From contig NZ_CP042856.1 in NCBI RefSeq assembly GCF_008001035.1, positions 806,001 through 870,000 on the forward strand: a DNA stretch of 64,000 nucleotides. The letters run 5' to 3'. The notes under the pieces were generated by a model, which made no database searches, was not told the DNA's origin, and was given only the letters and a program-made list of their open reading frames with translations. Source of the DNA: Salinibacterium sp. dk2585. Its GTDB lineage: Bacteria > Actinomycetota > Actinomycetes > Actinomycetales > Microbacteriaceae. Shown in pieces: positions 26,606-35,435 of the stretch; the first letter of the stretch is position 1; each line of letters starts with the position of its first letter. The position numbers and the translations under genes are program-made.

Positions 26606-26711
26606 CCGCCGCCGGTAACCCGGGTGAGGTAGGTTGCCCTCATTCGGATGCAGTGACGCGCCGGGGTGCGACACCGCCGCCCCCGGCGCTCGGCCTGGAA
26701 AGGGAGACGGC

Positions 26712-28019
26712 GTGAAGATCTCGGTCATCGGTTGTGGGTACCTGGGAGCCGTCCACGCGGCCTGCATGGCGGAGATCGGCCATGAGGTCGTCGGCATCGA
26801 CGTCGACGAGCACAAGATCGAGCTACTCGCGGAGGGTCGGCCGCCCTTCTATGAGCCCGGGCTGCCAGAGCTCCTGACTACCGCGAGCGCGTCGGGGCGC
26901 TTGTCCTTCAGCACGGATGTCTCCGCCGTCGCATCCGCGCGCGTGCACTTCATCGCGGTTGGCACGCCCCAGCTCGAGGGCAGCAACGCCGCCGACCTCA
27001 CCTACGTGCACGCCGCCGTCGAGTCGCTCCTGCCCCACCTGAAGCCCGGCGACCTCGTCGTCGGCAAGTCCACGGTTCCCGTCGGCACGGCTGCCGGGCT
27101 GTATGAGCGCATCCGCGAGGCCGCACCCGGCGCCTCCCTCGCCTGGAATCCGGAGTTCTTGCGCGAGGGATTCGCCGTGAAAGACACGATCGCGCCCGAC
27201 CGTCTCGTCTATGGGCTCGCCCCCGGCGACGACACGGCCGAGGGCCTGCTCGACGAGGTCTACGGGGCCGCCCTCGCGAATGGCTCGCCCAAGGTCGTCA
27301 CCGACTTCGCGACCGCTGAGCTGGTAAAGGTCTCAGCCAACGCCTTCCTCGCGACCAAGATCTCCTTCATCAACGCCATGGCCGAGGTCGCTGAGGCCAC
27401 GGGGGCGGATGTCACGGCGCTCGCCGACGCGATCGGCCACGATGCCCGCATCGGCCGCCGCTTTCTCAACGCTGGGCTCGGCTTCGGCGGTGGCTGCCTC
27501 CCCAAAGACATCCGTGCGTTCATGGCGCGCGCTGAGGAGCTTGGTGTCGACCAGGCGCTCTCCTTCCTGCAGGAGGTCGACGCCATCAACCTGCGCCGCC
27601 GCGAGCGGATGGTCGACCTCGCGAAAGAGGTCGTTGGCGGCGACGTGCGGGGCAAGCGCATCGCCGTGCTGGGGCTCGCGTTCAAGCCCGACTCGGATGA
27701 TGTGCGCGACTCGCCAGCTCTCGATGTCGCGCTGCGCCTGACCGAACTCGGTGCCGACGTCGTCGCGACCGATCCCCAGGCCCTCACTACTGCGCTGCGC
27801 CGCAAGCCCGACCTCGCGGTCGCGCTGACCGCCTCACAGGCCGCCGAGGGAGCGGATGCCGTGCTCCTCCTCACCGAGTGGCGCGAGTACCGGGAGCTCG
27901 ACCCCGCAGCGCTCGCGTCAGTCGTTCGCGTGCCAGCGATCGTCGACGGGCGCAACTGCCTGGACCCGGTGCAGTGGCGCGAGGCCGGATGGCACTACCG
28001 GGCGCTCGGCCGCCCCTGA
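26712..28019 (+). CDS. ugd: UDP-glucose 6-dehydrogenase
   Basis: Oxidises UDP-glucose to UDP-glucuronate with two NAD+. The 435 residues begin with the Rossmann motif in ISVIGCGYLGAVHA, contain KSTVPVGTA, and have the catalytic cysteine in GFGGGCLPKDIRAF. GTG 26712 follows AAAGGGAG with good spacing and gives the normal N-terminus. Its 3' end overlaps the end of the convergent GtrA gene by 102 bp. In the mycobacterial order the PH protein and GtrA genes adjoin, so ugd looks inserted. UDP-glucuronate would serve the wall glycan pathways downstream. Confidence 0.92.
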   Translation: MKISVIGCGYLGAVHAACMAEIGHEVVGIDVDEHKIELLAEGRPPFYEPGLPELLTTASASGRLSFSTDVSAVASARVHFIAVGTPQLEGSNAADLTYVHAAVESLLPHLKPGDLVVGKSTVPVGTAAGLYERIREAAPGASLAWNPEFLREGFAVKDTIAPDRLVYGLAPGDDTAEGLLDEVYGAALANGSPKVVTDFATAELVKVSANAFLATKISFINAMAEVAEATGADVTALADAIGHDARIGRRFLNAGLGFGGGCLPKDIRAFMARAEELGVDQALSFLQEVDAINLRRRERMVDLAKEVVGGDVRGKRIAVLGLAFKPDSDDVRDSPALDVALRLTELGADVVATDPQALTTALRRKPDLAVALTASQAAEGADAVLLLTEWREYRELDPAALASVVRVPAIVDGRNCLDPVQWREAGWHYRALGRP

Positions 28020-28490
28020 GGCGGCCGGCTCGGCGAAGACCCATGTGCGGTAGAGCCAGAATCGGAACACCATGCCGAGCGCGAGCCCGACGACGTTGGT
28101 CGACACGTTGTCGGCCAGGAGGCTCGTGAAGCCGAGCACGTAGTGTGAGACCCAGAGGCAGGTGAGCGGGATGCCCATGGCCAATATGCTGACGGCGGCG
28201 AAGCGCAGGCCCTCACCGACGGGGTGGGCGCGCTGCTCGCGGTGGAAGGTCCAGTAGCGGTTGCCGAGCCAGTTCGCGAAGATCGCGACGGAGGTGGAGA
28301 CGACCTTCGCCGCGACGGGCCCCTCGTGCAGCGCCTCGGGTGAGAGCACCGTGAGGCGCAGCACGTTGAAGAGCGTCACGTCGATCACGAGGCCCACCGT
28401 GCCGACCACGCCGAAGCGGGCGAGTTGCGCGAAGAGGCGGCTCCGCAGCCTTCGGCCGAGCCGTGCCGTGGTGCTCGGTGCGCTGCGCAA
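27918..28490 (-). CDS. GtrA-family membrane protein
   Basis: 190 residues with four predicted transmembrane helices. GtrA proteins help move or use polyprenyl-phosphate-linked sugars in envelope glycan assembly. The family pattern is seen in LARFGVVGTVGLVIDVTLFN and SVAIFANWLGNRYWTF. The predicted start is TTG 28490; no ATG or GTG lies between it and the first helix, and no ribosome-binding site is seen. About 34 C-terminal codons lie antisense to the end of ugd and code for a non-conserved tail, so a longer tail grown into ugd is plausible. Confidence 0.8.
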   Translation of the reverse strand: MRSAPSTTARLGRRLRSRLFAQLARFGVVGTVGLVIDVTLFNVLRLTVLSPEALHEGPVAAKVVSTSVAIFANWLGNRYWTFHREQRAHPVGEGLRFAAVSILAMGIPLTCLWVSHYVLGFTSLLADNVSTNVVGLALGMVFRFWLYRTWVFAEPAASGAAERPVVPSGLAPLHRVQAVAPVDDRWHAND

Positions 28491-28525
28491 AGTGGGGACC
28501 CCGTGGATAGGCGAAGATGGTGTGT

Positions 28526-28547
28526 GGCGGTTCGCAGTCTAACCGCC
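28526..28547. promoter_or_regulatory. Inverted repeat over the GtrA promoter
   Basis: GGCGGTT (28526-28532) and AACCGCC (28541-28547) are perfectly complementary, 8 bp apart, and a minus-strand -10-like TAGACT (28536-28541) lies between and at the edge of the arms. It may be an operator in the 124-bp gap between the divergent gtrA and purK genes. Confidence 0.35.
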
Positions 28548-28614
28548 GACATCCGCCCGTCCACTGTGTAGGAGCGGGCTGTGCGAACGCTGCTCGTCGA
28601 CCCCAGGAGATCCC

Positions 28615-29739
28615 ATGACCTTGACCGTCGGTGTAATCGGGGGCGGGCAGCTTGCCCGCATGATGATCCCCGCAGCGACCCACCTGGGCATCGAGCTGCG
28701 GGTCTTCGCTGAGGCGGAGGGCAGCCCCGCCGGGATCGCCGCGACCGCCGTAGGCGACTACCGCGACGCCGATCAGGTGCTGCGCTGGTCGGAGGGGCTC
28801 GACGCCGTCACCTTCGACCACGAGCACGTTCCCCAGACGGTGCTGGGGCGGCTCGTCGAGTCGGGCGTGCCTGTGCGGCCCGGCCCACACGCGCTGCTGT
28901 ATGCGCAGGACAAGCTCCTCATGCGCGAGCGGCTCGGCCAGCTCGGCCTGCCCATGCCCGATTGGGCCGCGGTCTCCACTGCGGCCCAGCTCGACGAGTT
29001 CATCGATGCCCACGGGGGAGCGGCCGTTGTCAAGACGCCGCGCGGTGGCTACGACGGCAAGGGGGTCAAGGTCGTGCGCCGCGGACACGAGGCCATCCCC
29101 TGGTTCGAGGACGCCGCGGTCGGCGCCCTGCTCGTGGAAGAACTCGTCGAGTTCCGTCGCGAGCTCGCACAGTCGGTGGCCCGTCGTCCCTCCGGCGGCA
29201 TCACGGCGTGGCCCGTCGTCGAGAGCGTGCAGCAGAACGGCGTGTGCGCCGAGGTCATCGCTCCGGCACCCCACTCGGCCGGCAAGCTTTCGGATGTCGC
29301 GGAACAGATTGCCGTCACGGTGGCAGAGGGACTCGACGTCACCGGCGTGCTCGCCGTCGAGCTCTTCGAGACGACCGACGAGCGCCTCCTCATTAACGAG
29401 CTCGCGATGCGTCCCCACAACAGCGGCCACTGGAGCATCGAGGGCTCGACGACGAGCCAGTTCGAACAACACCTCCGGGCCGTGCTCGACCTCCCGCTCG
29501 GCGGCACCGGATGTCGCGACCCCTGGTCGGTCATGGTGAATGTGCTCGGCGGGCCCATCGGGGAGTCCCTCGACTCGCGCTACCCGCGGGCGATGGCGGA
29601 GCATCCGCTCGTCAAGTTCCACTCCTACGGCAAGGAGTCGCGCCCCGGCCGCAAGGTCGGCCACGTCTCGATGGGTGGCGACGACCTCGATGACGTCGTC
29701 TACCAGGCGCGCGCGGCTGCCGAAATGCTGAGCTTCTAG
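28615..29739 (+). CDS. purK: 5-(Carboxyamino)imidazole ribonucleotide synthase
   Basis: ATP-grasp enzyme of de novo purine synthesis; carboxylates AIR to N5-CAIR. The 374 residues open with [12 protein letters not shown], have the ATP-binding [17 protein letters not shown], and the late [22 protein letters not shown] 5 nt before ATG 28615 sets the start. purE follows on the same strand but with its own promoter candidate. 374 residues is the usual length. Confidence 0.95.
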   Translation: MTLTVGVIGGGQLARMMIPAATHLGIELRVFAEAEGSPAGIAATAVGDYRDADQVLRWSEGLDAVTFDHEHVPQTVLGRLVESGVPVRPGPHALLYAQDKLLMRERLGQLGLPMPDWAAVSTAAQLDEFIDAHGGAAVVKTPRGGYDGKGVKVVRRGHEAIPWFEDAAVGALLVEELVEFRRELAQSVARRPSGGITAWPVVESVQQNGVCAEVIAPAPHSAGKLSDVAEQIAVTVAEGLDVTGVLAVELFETTDERLLINELAMRPHNSGHWSIEGSTTSQFEQHLRAVLDLPLGGTGCRDPWSVMVNVLGGPIGESLDSRYPRAMAEHPLVKFHSYGKESRPGRKVGHVSMGGDDLDDVVYQARAAAEMLSF

Positions 29740-29743
29740 CCGC

Positions 29744-29749
29744 TACTAT
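29744..29749 (+). promoter_or_regulatory. Candidate -10 element TACTAT of purE
   Basis: TACTAT is followed by 7 nt and ATG 29757. It argues for ATG 29757 rather than the in-frame GTG 29751, which would be only 1 nt away. Confidence 0.5.
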
Positions 29750-29756
29750 CGTGCCC

Positions 29757-30251
29757 ATGCCTTCACCGCTCGTGTCGATCATCATGGGCTCCGACTCCGA
29801 CTGGCCCGTCATGGGCGACGCGGCGGCGGTGCTCAACGAGTTCGGCGTGCCCCATGAGGTCGAGGTCGTCTCGGCGCACCGCACGCCCGACAAGATGATC
29901 GCCTTCGGCCGTGAGGCGGCCGGCCGAGGCATCCGTGCGATCATCGCCGGCGCCGGCGGGGCGGCACACCTGCCCGGCATGGTCGCCTCCGTCACGACGC
30001 TGCCGGTCATCGGCGTGCCCGTGCCCCTCGCGCGACTCGACGGCATGGACTCCCTGCTCTCGATCGTGCAGATGCCCGCCGGCATCCCCGTCGCGACCGT
30101 CTCCATCGGCGGAGCGAAGAACGCGGGCCTGCTCGCACTGCGCATCCTGGGATCGACGGATGCCACGATCGCCGGGCAGCTCGCGCAGTATTCCCGTGAC
30201 CTCGAGCACATGGTCGAGGAGAAGAACACCGCACTGAAGGCACGCCTCTAG
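29757..30251 (+). CDS. purE: N5-carboxyaminoimidazole ribonucleotide mutase
   Basis: Class I PurE, converting N5-CAIR to CAIR right after PurK. The 164 residues include [12 protein letters not shown] (substrate phosphate loop), [10 protein letters not shown] with the catalytic His, and [11 protein letters not shown]. The start codon is chosen by the TACTAT spacing. The LCP gene begins 3 bp after its stop, so the two may be co-transcribed although their functions are unrelated; the same adjacency of purine and wall genes is seen in mycobacteria. Confidence 0.95.
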   Translation: MPSPLVSIIMGSDSDWPVMGDAAAVLNEFGVPHEVEVVSAHRTPDKMIAFGREAAGRGIRAIIAGAGGAAHLPGMVASVTTLPVIGVPVPLARLDGMDSLLSIVQMPAGIPVATVSIGGAKNAGLLALRILGSTDATIAGQLAQYSRDLEHMVEEKNTALKARL

Positions 30252-30254
30252 CCC

Positions 30255-31604
30255 GTGGCATCCGCAGCACAGAGCATGCACTCGGCCAGGCCGACCGTGC
30301 GCAACCCCGACACCAGCTCGCGCGAGGTGATGACCGCGAGGGCGTGGTGGCTCGTCGCGCTCAACGTGCTTATTCCCGGCTCAGCCCAGATGCTGGCAGG
30401 CAACCGCCGCCTGGGCCGCTTCGGCGTCTCGGCGACCTTCGTGCTGTGGGCGGTCGCGCTCCTCGTGCTGGTCGTGTACCTCATCGACAGCACGGTGCTG
30501 CTGACCCTTGCAACGAACCCGATCGCGCTCACGGTGGGGCAGGTGCTGCTCGGCGCGTACGCCGTGCTGTGGGTGGTCCTGACGCTCGACGCCCTGCGGC
30601 TGGTCAGGCTCGTGAAGGCGTCCCCGGGGGCGCGGCCGTTCCTGGCCGGTGTCGCGGTCGTCGCCCTCGTCCTGACGGCGGGTGGGGCCGCATACGGCGC
30701 ACACCTCGCGGGTGTGGCGCGCGACGCGATCGTGTCGGTGTTCCAAAGCGGTGAGTACGCCGAGCCGGTCGATGGCCGCTACAACATCCTCCTCCTGGGC
30801 GGAGACGCAGGAGCCGACAGGGAGGGCCTGCGACCCGACAGCATCTCCGTCGTCAGCGTCGACGCCGAGACGGGCGCGACCACGATCATCGGCGTGCCGC
30901 GCAACTTCGAGCGCGCCACCTTTTCCGAGGGCTCACCCATGTTCGAGGCCTACCCGAACGGCTACGACTGCGGCGACGAATGCCTCATCAGCTACCTCTA
31001 CACGGTGGGTGAAGAGAACTCGGAGCTGTATCCGGACGCCGAGTCGAAGGGCAGCAGCGCCGGCCTTGAGGCGATGCGCGACGCCGTCGAGGGCGTGACC
31101 GGTCTGCACCTGCACTACTACGTGCTGATTGACATGCACGGCTTCCAGCATCTCATCGACGCGCTCGGCGGTGTCGAGATCGAGGTGCCAGAGCGCCTCG
31201 CATACGGGCCGGTCACGAGCCCCACCCCCTTCGGCTACTTCGAGGCAGGGCCGCAACGCATGAACGGCGAGCAGGCGCTCTGGTACGCGCGCTCCCGCTT
31301 CGACGGGAATGACCTCGAGCGCATGGAACGCCAGCGCCAGGTGCAGCAGGCCATCATCACGCAGATGGAGCCGACGAACGTCGTCAGCAAGTTCCAGGCG
31401 GTCGCTGACGCCGGCACCCAAGTCGTGAAGACAGACATCCCTGATGTCATGATCGGTGTCTTCGTCGACCTGGCGGGCAAGTCGCGCGAGCACGCGATCG
31501 CTACGCTCGAACTCGTTCCCGACTCGGGCGTCGACACGGTCTACCCCGACTACGCGTCGATCCACGCGATCGTGCAGGACTCGCTGGTGCAGCCCGCGGA
31601 GTAG
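30255..31604 (+). CDS. LytR-CpsA-Psr (LCP) family wall-polymer ligase
   Basis: Transfers polyprenyl-diphosphate-linked glycans to peptidoglycan outside the membrane. 449 residues from GTG 30255: a soluble N-terminus, about four hydrophobic segments to residue 150, then the LCP domain beginning NILLLGGDAGADREG with conserved acidic and arginine residues (LRPDSISVVSVD, IIGVPRN) and ending near ARSRFDGNDLERMERQ. It lies beside rml, wbbL and exporter genes and is the likely ligase for a rhamnose-containing wall polymer. The multi-helix N-terminus is longer than the single anchor of many LCP proteins. Confidence 0.9.
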   Translation: MASAAQSMHSARPTVRNPDTSSREVMTARAWWLVALNVLIPGSAQMLAGNRRLGRFGVSATFVLWAVALLVLVVYLIDSTVLLTLATNPIALTVGQVLLGAYAVLWVVLTLDALRLVRLVKASPGARPFLAGVAVVALVLTAGGAAYGAHLAGVARDAIVSVFQSGEYAEPVDGRYNILLLGGDAGADREGLRPDSISVVSVDAETGATTIIGVPRNFERATFSEGSPMFEAYPNGYDCGDECLISYLYTVGEENSELYPDAESKGSSAGLEAMRDAVEGVTGLHLHYYVLIDMHGFQHLIDALGGVEIEVPERLAYGPVTSPTPFGYFEAGPQRMNGEQALWYARSRFDGNDLERMERQRQVQQAIITQMEPTNVVSKFQAVADAGTQVVKTDIPDVMIGVFVDLAGKSREHAIATLELVPDSGVDTVYPDYASIHAIVQDSLVQPAE

Positions 31605-31613
31605 GCTGCCGCT

Positions 31614-32786
31614 TCAGAGCTCGGCGTGTAGGTTCCACACTTCGCGCGCCGCGGAATCCCACGCGTAGGCGCGTGAGCGGTCCTGCCCGAGCAACGCCAG
31701 TTGCGATGCTCGTTTCTCGTCGCTCACGACCTCGTTGATCGCGCGGGCGAGCCGTGCCGGGTACTCGGTGTCGTTGGATGCCTCGACCGCGACACCGGCG
31801 TCGGCCGCGACTTCGACGACCGAGGGATCGTCGGAGTGCACGACGGGCACCCCGAAGCTGAACGCCTCGATGACGGGGAGCGGGAAGCCTCCGGAGACGC
31901 TCGGGTGCACGAAGGCGCTGGCACGTGCGATGACGACCGCGAGGTCGGCGTCGGGCAGAAAGCCAAGCGTGCGCACGCGGTCGGGCGCGAGACCGTGGTC
32001 GGCGGCGACTGCCGCCACGTCGACACCGCCCCAGCCTTCCGGCCCCGCAATGAGGAGGGGGAGATCGACGGAGTCCCGGTGCGCGAGCGATGCGATGAGC
32101 GCACCGAGGCGCTTGCGAGGCTCGAGGGTCCCTGCGGTGAGGATGTAGCGCTCCGGCAGGTCGAGGGCCTCGGCACGGGCATCCGCATCGACCGGTGTCG
32201 TGAGCTTGCTGCTTACGGCACCCCCGATGACGCGGATGCGATCGCCGAAATTGTGGATCTCGTTGAGCTGCGCCGCCACCGTGTGGGTCGGCGTGATGAC
32301 GGCGTCGGCGTAGCGGTGAGCCCGCTTGACCATGGCCCGAAGCAACGCGGCCCTGCCCTTGGGGAGGGCGTCCGGGTGTGTCCACGCAGTGACGTCGTGC
32401 ACCGTTACGACCGTCTGGTTGCCGGGCTCGTTGATGCGGTCATGCCTCCCGAGCGGAGCGACCGCATTCGCGCTGTGGAGCATGCCCTTGGCGCTCCGGA
32501 TCTCACCGTCCCCCGTGCGGCCGGGAAGCGCGGTCACGCCTGCCCGCCACGCGAGGTGGAGTTCGCGCCGAGGGAGGGGTAGCTCGATCAGCTCCTCCAG
32601 GCCGGGGAGCAGGGTCGTGAGCCGTTCCCGTTCCTCGACCGGCGACCGGGGGATGACGCCCGCGACGGCACAGCCCTCCGGCGCGACCGCGATCAGTGCG
32701 CGGGCCAGTTCCTCCGTATAGCGACCGATACCACCCGGCACGGGCGCCGTGACGGGGTCAAGGAGCACGCGCAGGGTTGTCGTCAT
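31614..32786 (-). CDS. Glycosyltransferase family 4
   Basis: GT-B fold transferase of 390 residues, probably acting on a lipid-linked wall glycan at the cytoplasmic membrane face. N-terminal GIGRYTEELARAL is the acceptor-side loop; the donor domain has TAGTLEPRKRLGALI, HPSVSGGFPLPVIEA (E-x7-E type region) and GVPVVHSDDPSVVEVA. The ATG overlaps the rmlD stop by 4 bp, so it is read with the rhamnose genes; a rhamnosyl- or mannosyltransferase is an inference from that link. Convergent with the LCP gene, 9 bp apart. Confidence 0.87.
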   Translation of the reverse strand: MTTTLRVLLDPVTAPVPGGIGRYTEELARALIAVAPEGCAVAGVIPRSPVEERERLTTLLPGLEELIELPLPRRELHLAWRAGVTALPGRTGDGEIRSAKGMLHSANAVAPLGRHDRINEPGNQTVVTVHDVTAWTHPDALPKGRAALLRAMVKRAHRYADAVITPTHTVAAQLNEIHNFGDRIRVIGGAVSSKLTTPVDADARAEALDLPERYILTAGTLEPRKRLGALIASLAHRDSVDLPLLIAGPEGWGGVDVAAVAADHGLAPDRVRTLGFLPDADLAVVIARASAFVHPSVSGGFPLPVIEAFSFGVPVVHSDDPSVVEVAADAGVAVEASNDTEYPARLARAINEVVSDEKRASQLALLGQDRSRAYAWDSAAREVWNLHAEL

Positions 32787-33634
32787 GGGGTGCTCGCAAC
32801 TCCGGTGGCAAGAGCTTCGGCGAGGGCTTCTTCCCACCGGCGCATGGGGGAGAGGCCGGCGTCGGCCCAGCGCCCGTGGCCAAGCACCGAGTACGCGGGC
32901 CGCGCAGCAGGGCGCACGAATGAGGCGCTGTCGGTGGGCTGCACGCGCTCGGGGTCGAGGCCGCTGAGGCGGAAGATCTCGCGGGTGAAGCCGAACCAGC
33001 TCGTCTGCCCGCCGTTGGTGCCGTGGTAGGCGCCAGCGGGCGCATCCGAGTCGATCAGGGCAGCGATCTGGCGCGCGAGGTCGAGTGTCCACGTGGGTTG
33101 CCCGACCTGGTCGTCGACCACGCTCAACGTGTCGCGGTCTGCGGCGAGGCGCAGCATCGTCTTGACGAAGTTCGGCCCGTGCTCGCCATAGAGCCACGCG
33201 GTGCGCACGATGTAGGTGCCGTCGGGGTGCGCCGCCAGTGCGAGTCGCTCGCCCTCGGCCTTCGTGCGCCCGTAGGCGTTCTTGGGGTCGATCGGAGCGT
33301 CCTCGGGGTAGGGCTGGGTCGCGTCTCCGGCGAAGACGTAGTCCGTCGAGACCGTCACGAAGCGCACGCCGTGCCGTGCCGCCGCCGTCGCGAGGTTGCC
33401 CGTGCCCGTTGCGTTGACCGCATAGGCGTCATCCTCGTGCGTCTCCGCGTCGTCCACCTTCGTGTAGGCAGAGGCGTTGATGATGACGTCGTGGCCCTCG
33501 GATGCCGCGAGCACGGCGTCGAGGTCGGTCACGTCGAGCTCAGCGCGGCCCAGGGCCGTGACATCCGTGCCGGCCAGCACCGTCTGCAGGTCGCGGCCGA
33601 GCATCCCGTTCGCGCCGGCGATGAGTGTCTTCAT
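32783..33634 (-). CDS. rmlD: dTDP-4-dehydrorhamnose reductase
   Basis: Last step of dTDP-L-rhamnose synthesis, NAD(P)H-dependent. The 283 residues start LIAGANGMLGRDL, with STDYVFAGD and the catalytic YGRTKAEGE (Tyr-x3-Lys). AGGAAG before ATG 33634 fixes the start; the frame is open further upstream but without family similarity. The operon continues into the GT4 gene. The toxin gene vapC ends 7 bp upstream, so vapBC and rmlD may share a transcript. Confidence 0.94.
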   Translation of the reverse strand: MKTLIAGANGMLGRDLQTVLAGTDVTALGRAELDVTDLDAVLAASEGHDVIINASAYTKVDDAETHEDDAYAVNATGTGNLATAAARHGVRFVTVSTDYVFAGDATQPYPEDAPIDPKNAYGRTKAEGERLALAAHPDGTYIVRTAWLYGEHGPNFVKTMLRLAADRDTLSVVDDQVGQPTWTLDLARQIAALIDSDAPAGAYHGTNGGQTSWFGFTREIFRLSGLDPERVQPTDSASFVRPAARPAYSVLGHGRWADAGLSPMRRWEEALAEALATGVASTP

Positions 33635-33641
33635 TTGCTTC

Positions 33642-34043
33642 CTAGACTTTGATGACGGCAGGGCCGCCGTGTTCGTGAATGATGTCGAAGTCGTCATCCT
33701 GGGTGATGACTGGCAGACCGTTGGCCACGGCGATTGCGGCGATCCACAGGTCGTTCACGTTCACACGCCGTTTTGCTGCGGCGAGCGCATACCGAAGGCG
33801 ACCCCATTCAGTGGCTTCGTCGCGGCCGATGGCGAGGAGACTCAGTCCGGCGATGGACTCCAGCGTTGCGAGGCGCGCTGCTCGCACTTCCGGCGTCTGC
33901 GAGGCATGCACTCCGGCGTAGAGTTCGCCGCGCGAGATCACGGAGACATGCTGTTGAAGTGGCAACCGCGCGTGATCAAGCGACCGATGCTGTTCGACCG
34001 CAATGAGCACGCTGGTGTCGAGGAGCCCCGCCCGCTCGGTCAT
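33642..34043 (-). CDS. vapC: PIN-domain ribonuclease toxin
   Basis: 133 residues with the four acidic positions of VapC toxins: Asp in LLDTSVLIAVEQ near the N-terminus, Glu in SRGELYAGV, Asp in NVNDLWIAAIA, and Asp in VITQDDDFDII. Such toxins cleave tRNA or rRNA when freed from the antitoxin. ATG 34043 overlaps the antitoxin stop by 4 bp. All catalytic residues are intact, so it should be active. The pair lies inside the rhamnose operon region. Confidence 0.9.
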   Translation of the reverse strand: MTERAGLLDTSVLIAVEQHRSLDHARLPLQQHVSVISRGELYAGVHASQTPEVRAARLATLESIAGLSLLAIGRDEATEWGRLRYALAAAKRRVNVNDLWIAAIAVANGLPVITQDDDFDIIHEHGGPAVIKV

Positions 34044-34291
34044 TCGATCGGGCCAAGCTCGTCGGTCGTATCGTCCCATACATCGTGAGGATGCGGTTCG
34101 TTGATGGGACGCTTCGGCCGCATTGCCATCAGATCTTCCACCGTCAGGTACTGCTTGAGCGGCGGTGTGACGGCAATCAGCTTGGCGGCCGGAACGCCGT
34201 TCACGGTGATCGTGACTTCTTCACCTCTGCGGGCGCGTTCGATGACATCGGCGGTGTGGTTCCGCAGTTCGCGCACGGGCACTTCGGTCAT
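34040..34291 (-). CDS. vapB: Phd/YefM-type antitoxin
   Basis: 83 residues. The N-terminal DNA-binding part VPVRELRNHTADVIERARRG and the VTITVNGVPAAKLIAV strand are typical of the Phd/YefM family; the C-terminal tail (MRPKRPINEPHPHDVWDD) would wrap the toxin. It precedes and overlaps vapC, the normal order. TACACT 6 nt before the ATG suggests its own leaderless, probably autoregulated promoter. Confidence 0.9.
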   Translation of the reverse strand: MTEVPVRELRNHTADVIERARRGEEVTITVNGVPAAKLIAVTPPLKQYLTVEDLMAMRPKRPINEPHPHDVWDDTTDELGPIE

Positions 34292-34297
34292 GCGGCA

Positions 34298-34303
34298 AGT
34301 GTA
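34298..34303 (-). promoter_or_regulatory. Candidate -10 element TACACT of vapBC
   Basis: Minus-strand TACACT ends 6 nt before ATG 34291. It lies in the 48-bp gap after rmlB, so vapBC can be expressed independently of rmlB. Confidence 0.5.
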
Positions 34304-34339
34304 GCCGCGCGTAGCACGTCCCCCAAATTGGGGGCGACA

Positions 34340-35380
<1,041 letters not shown>

Positions 35381-35422
35381 TCATCCGGCGATTCATGAGA
35401 GGCGGACGACCGCGGCGGCCAT

Positions 35423-35428
35423 TAGGAT
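35423..35428 (+). promoter_or_regulatory. Candidate -10 element TAGGAT of the acyltransferase gene
   Basis: TAGGAT is followed by 7 nt and GTG 35436, supporting this start in a frame that stays open well upstream. Confidence 0.45.
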
Positions 35429-35435
35429 CGTCGTC

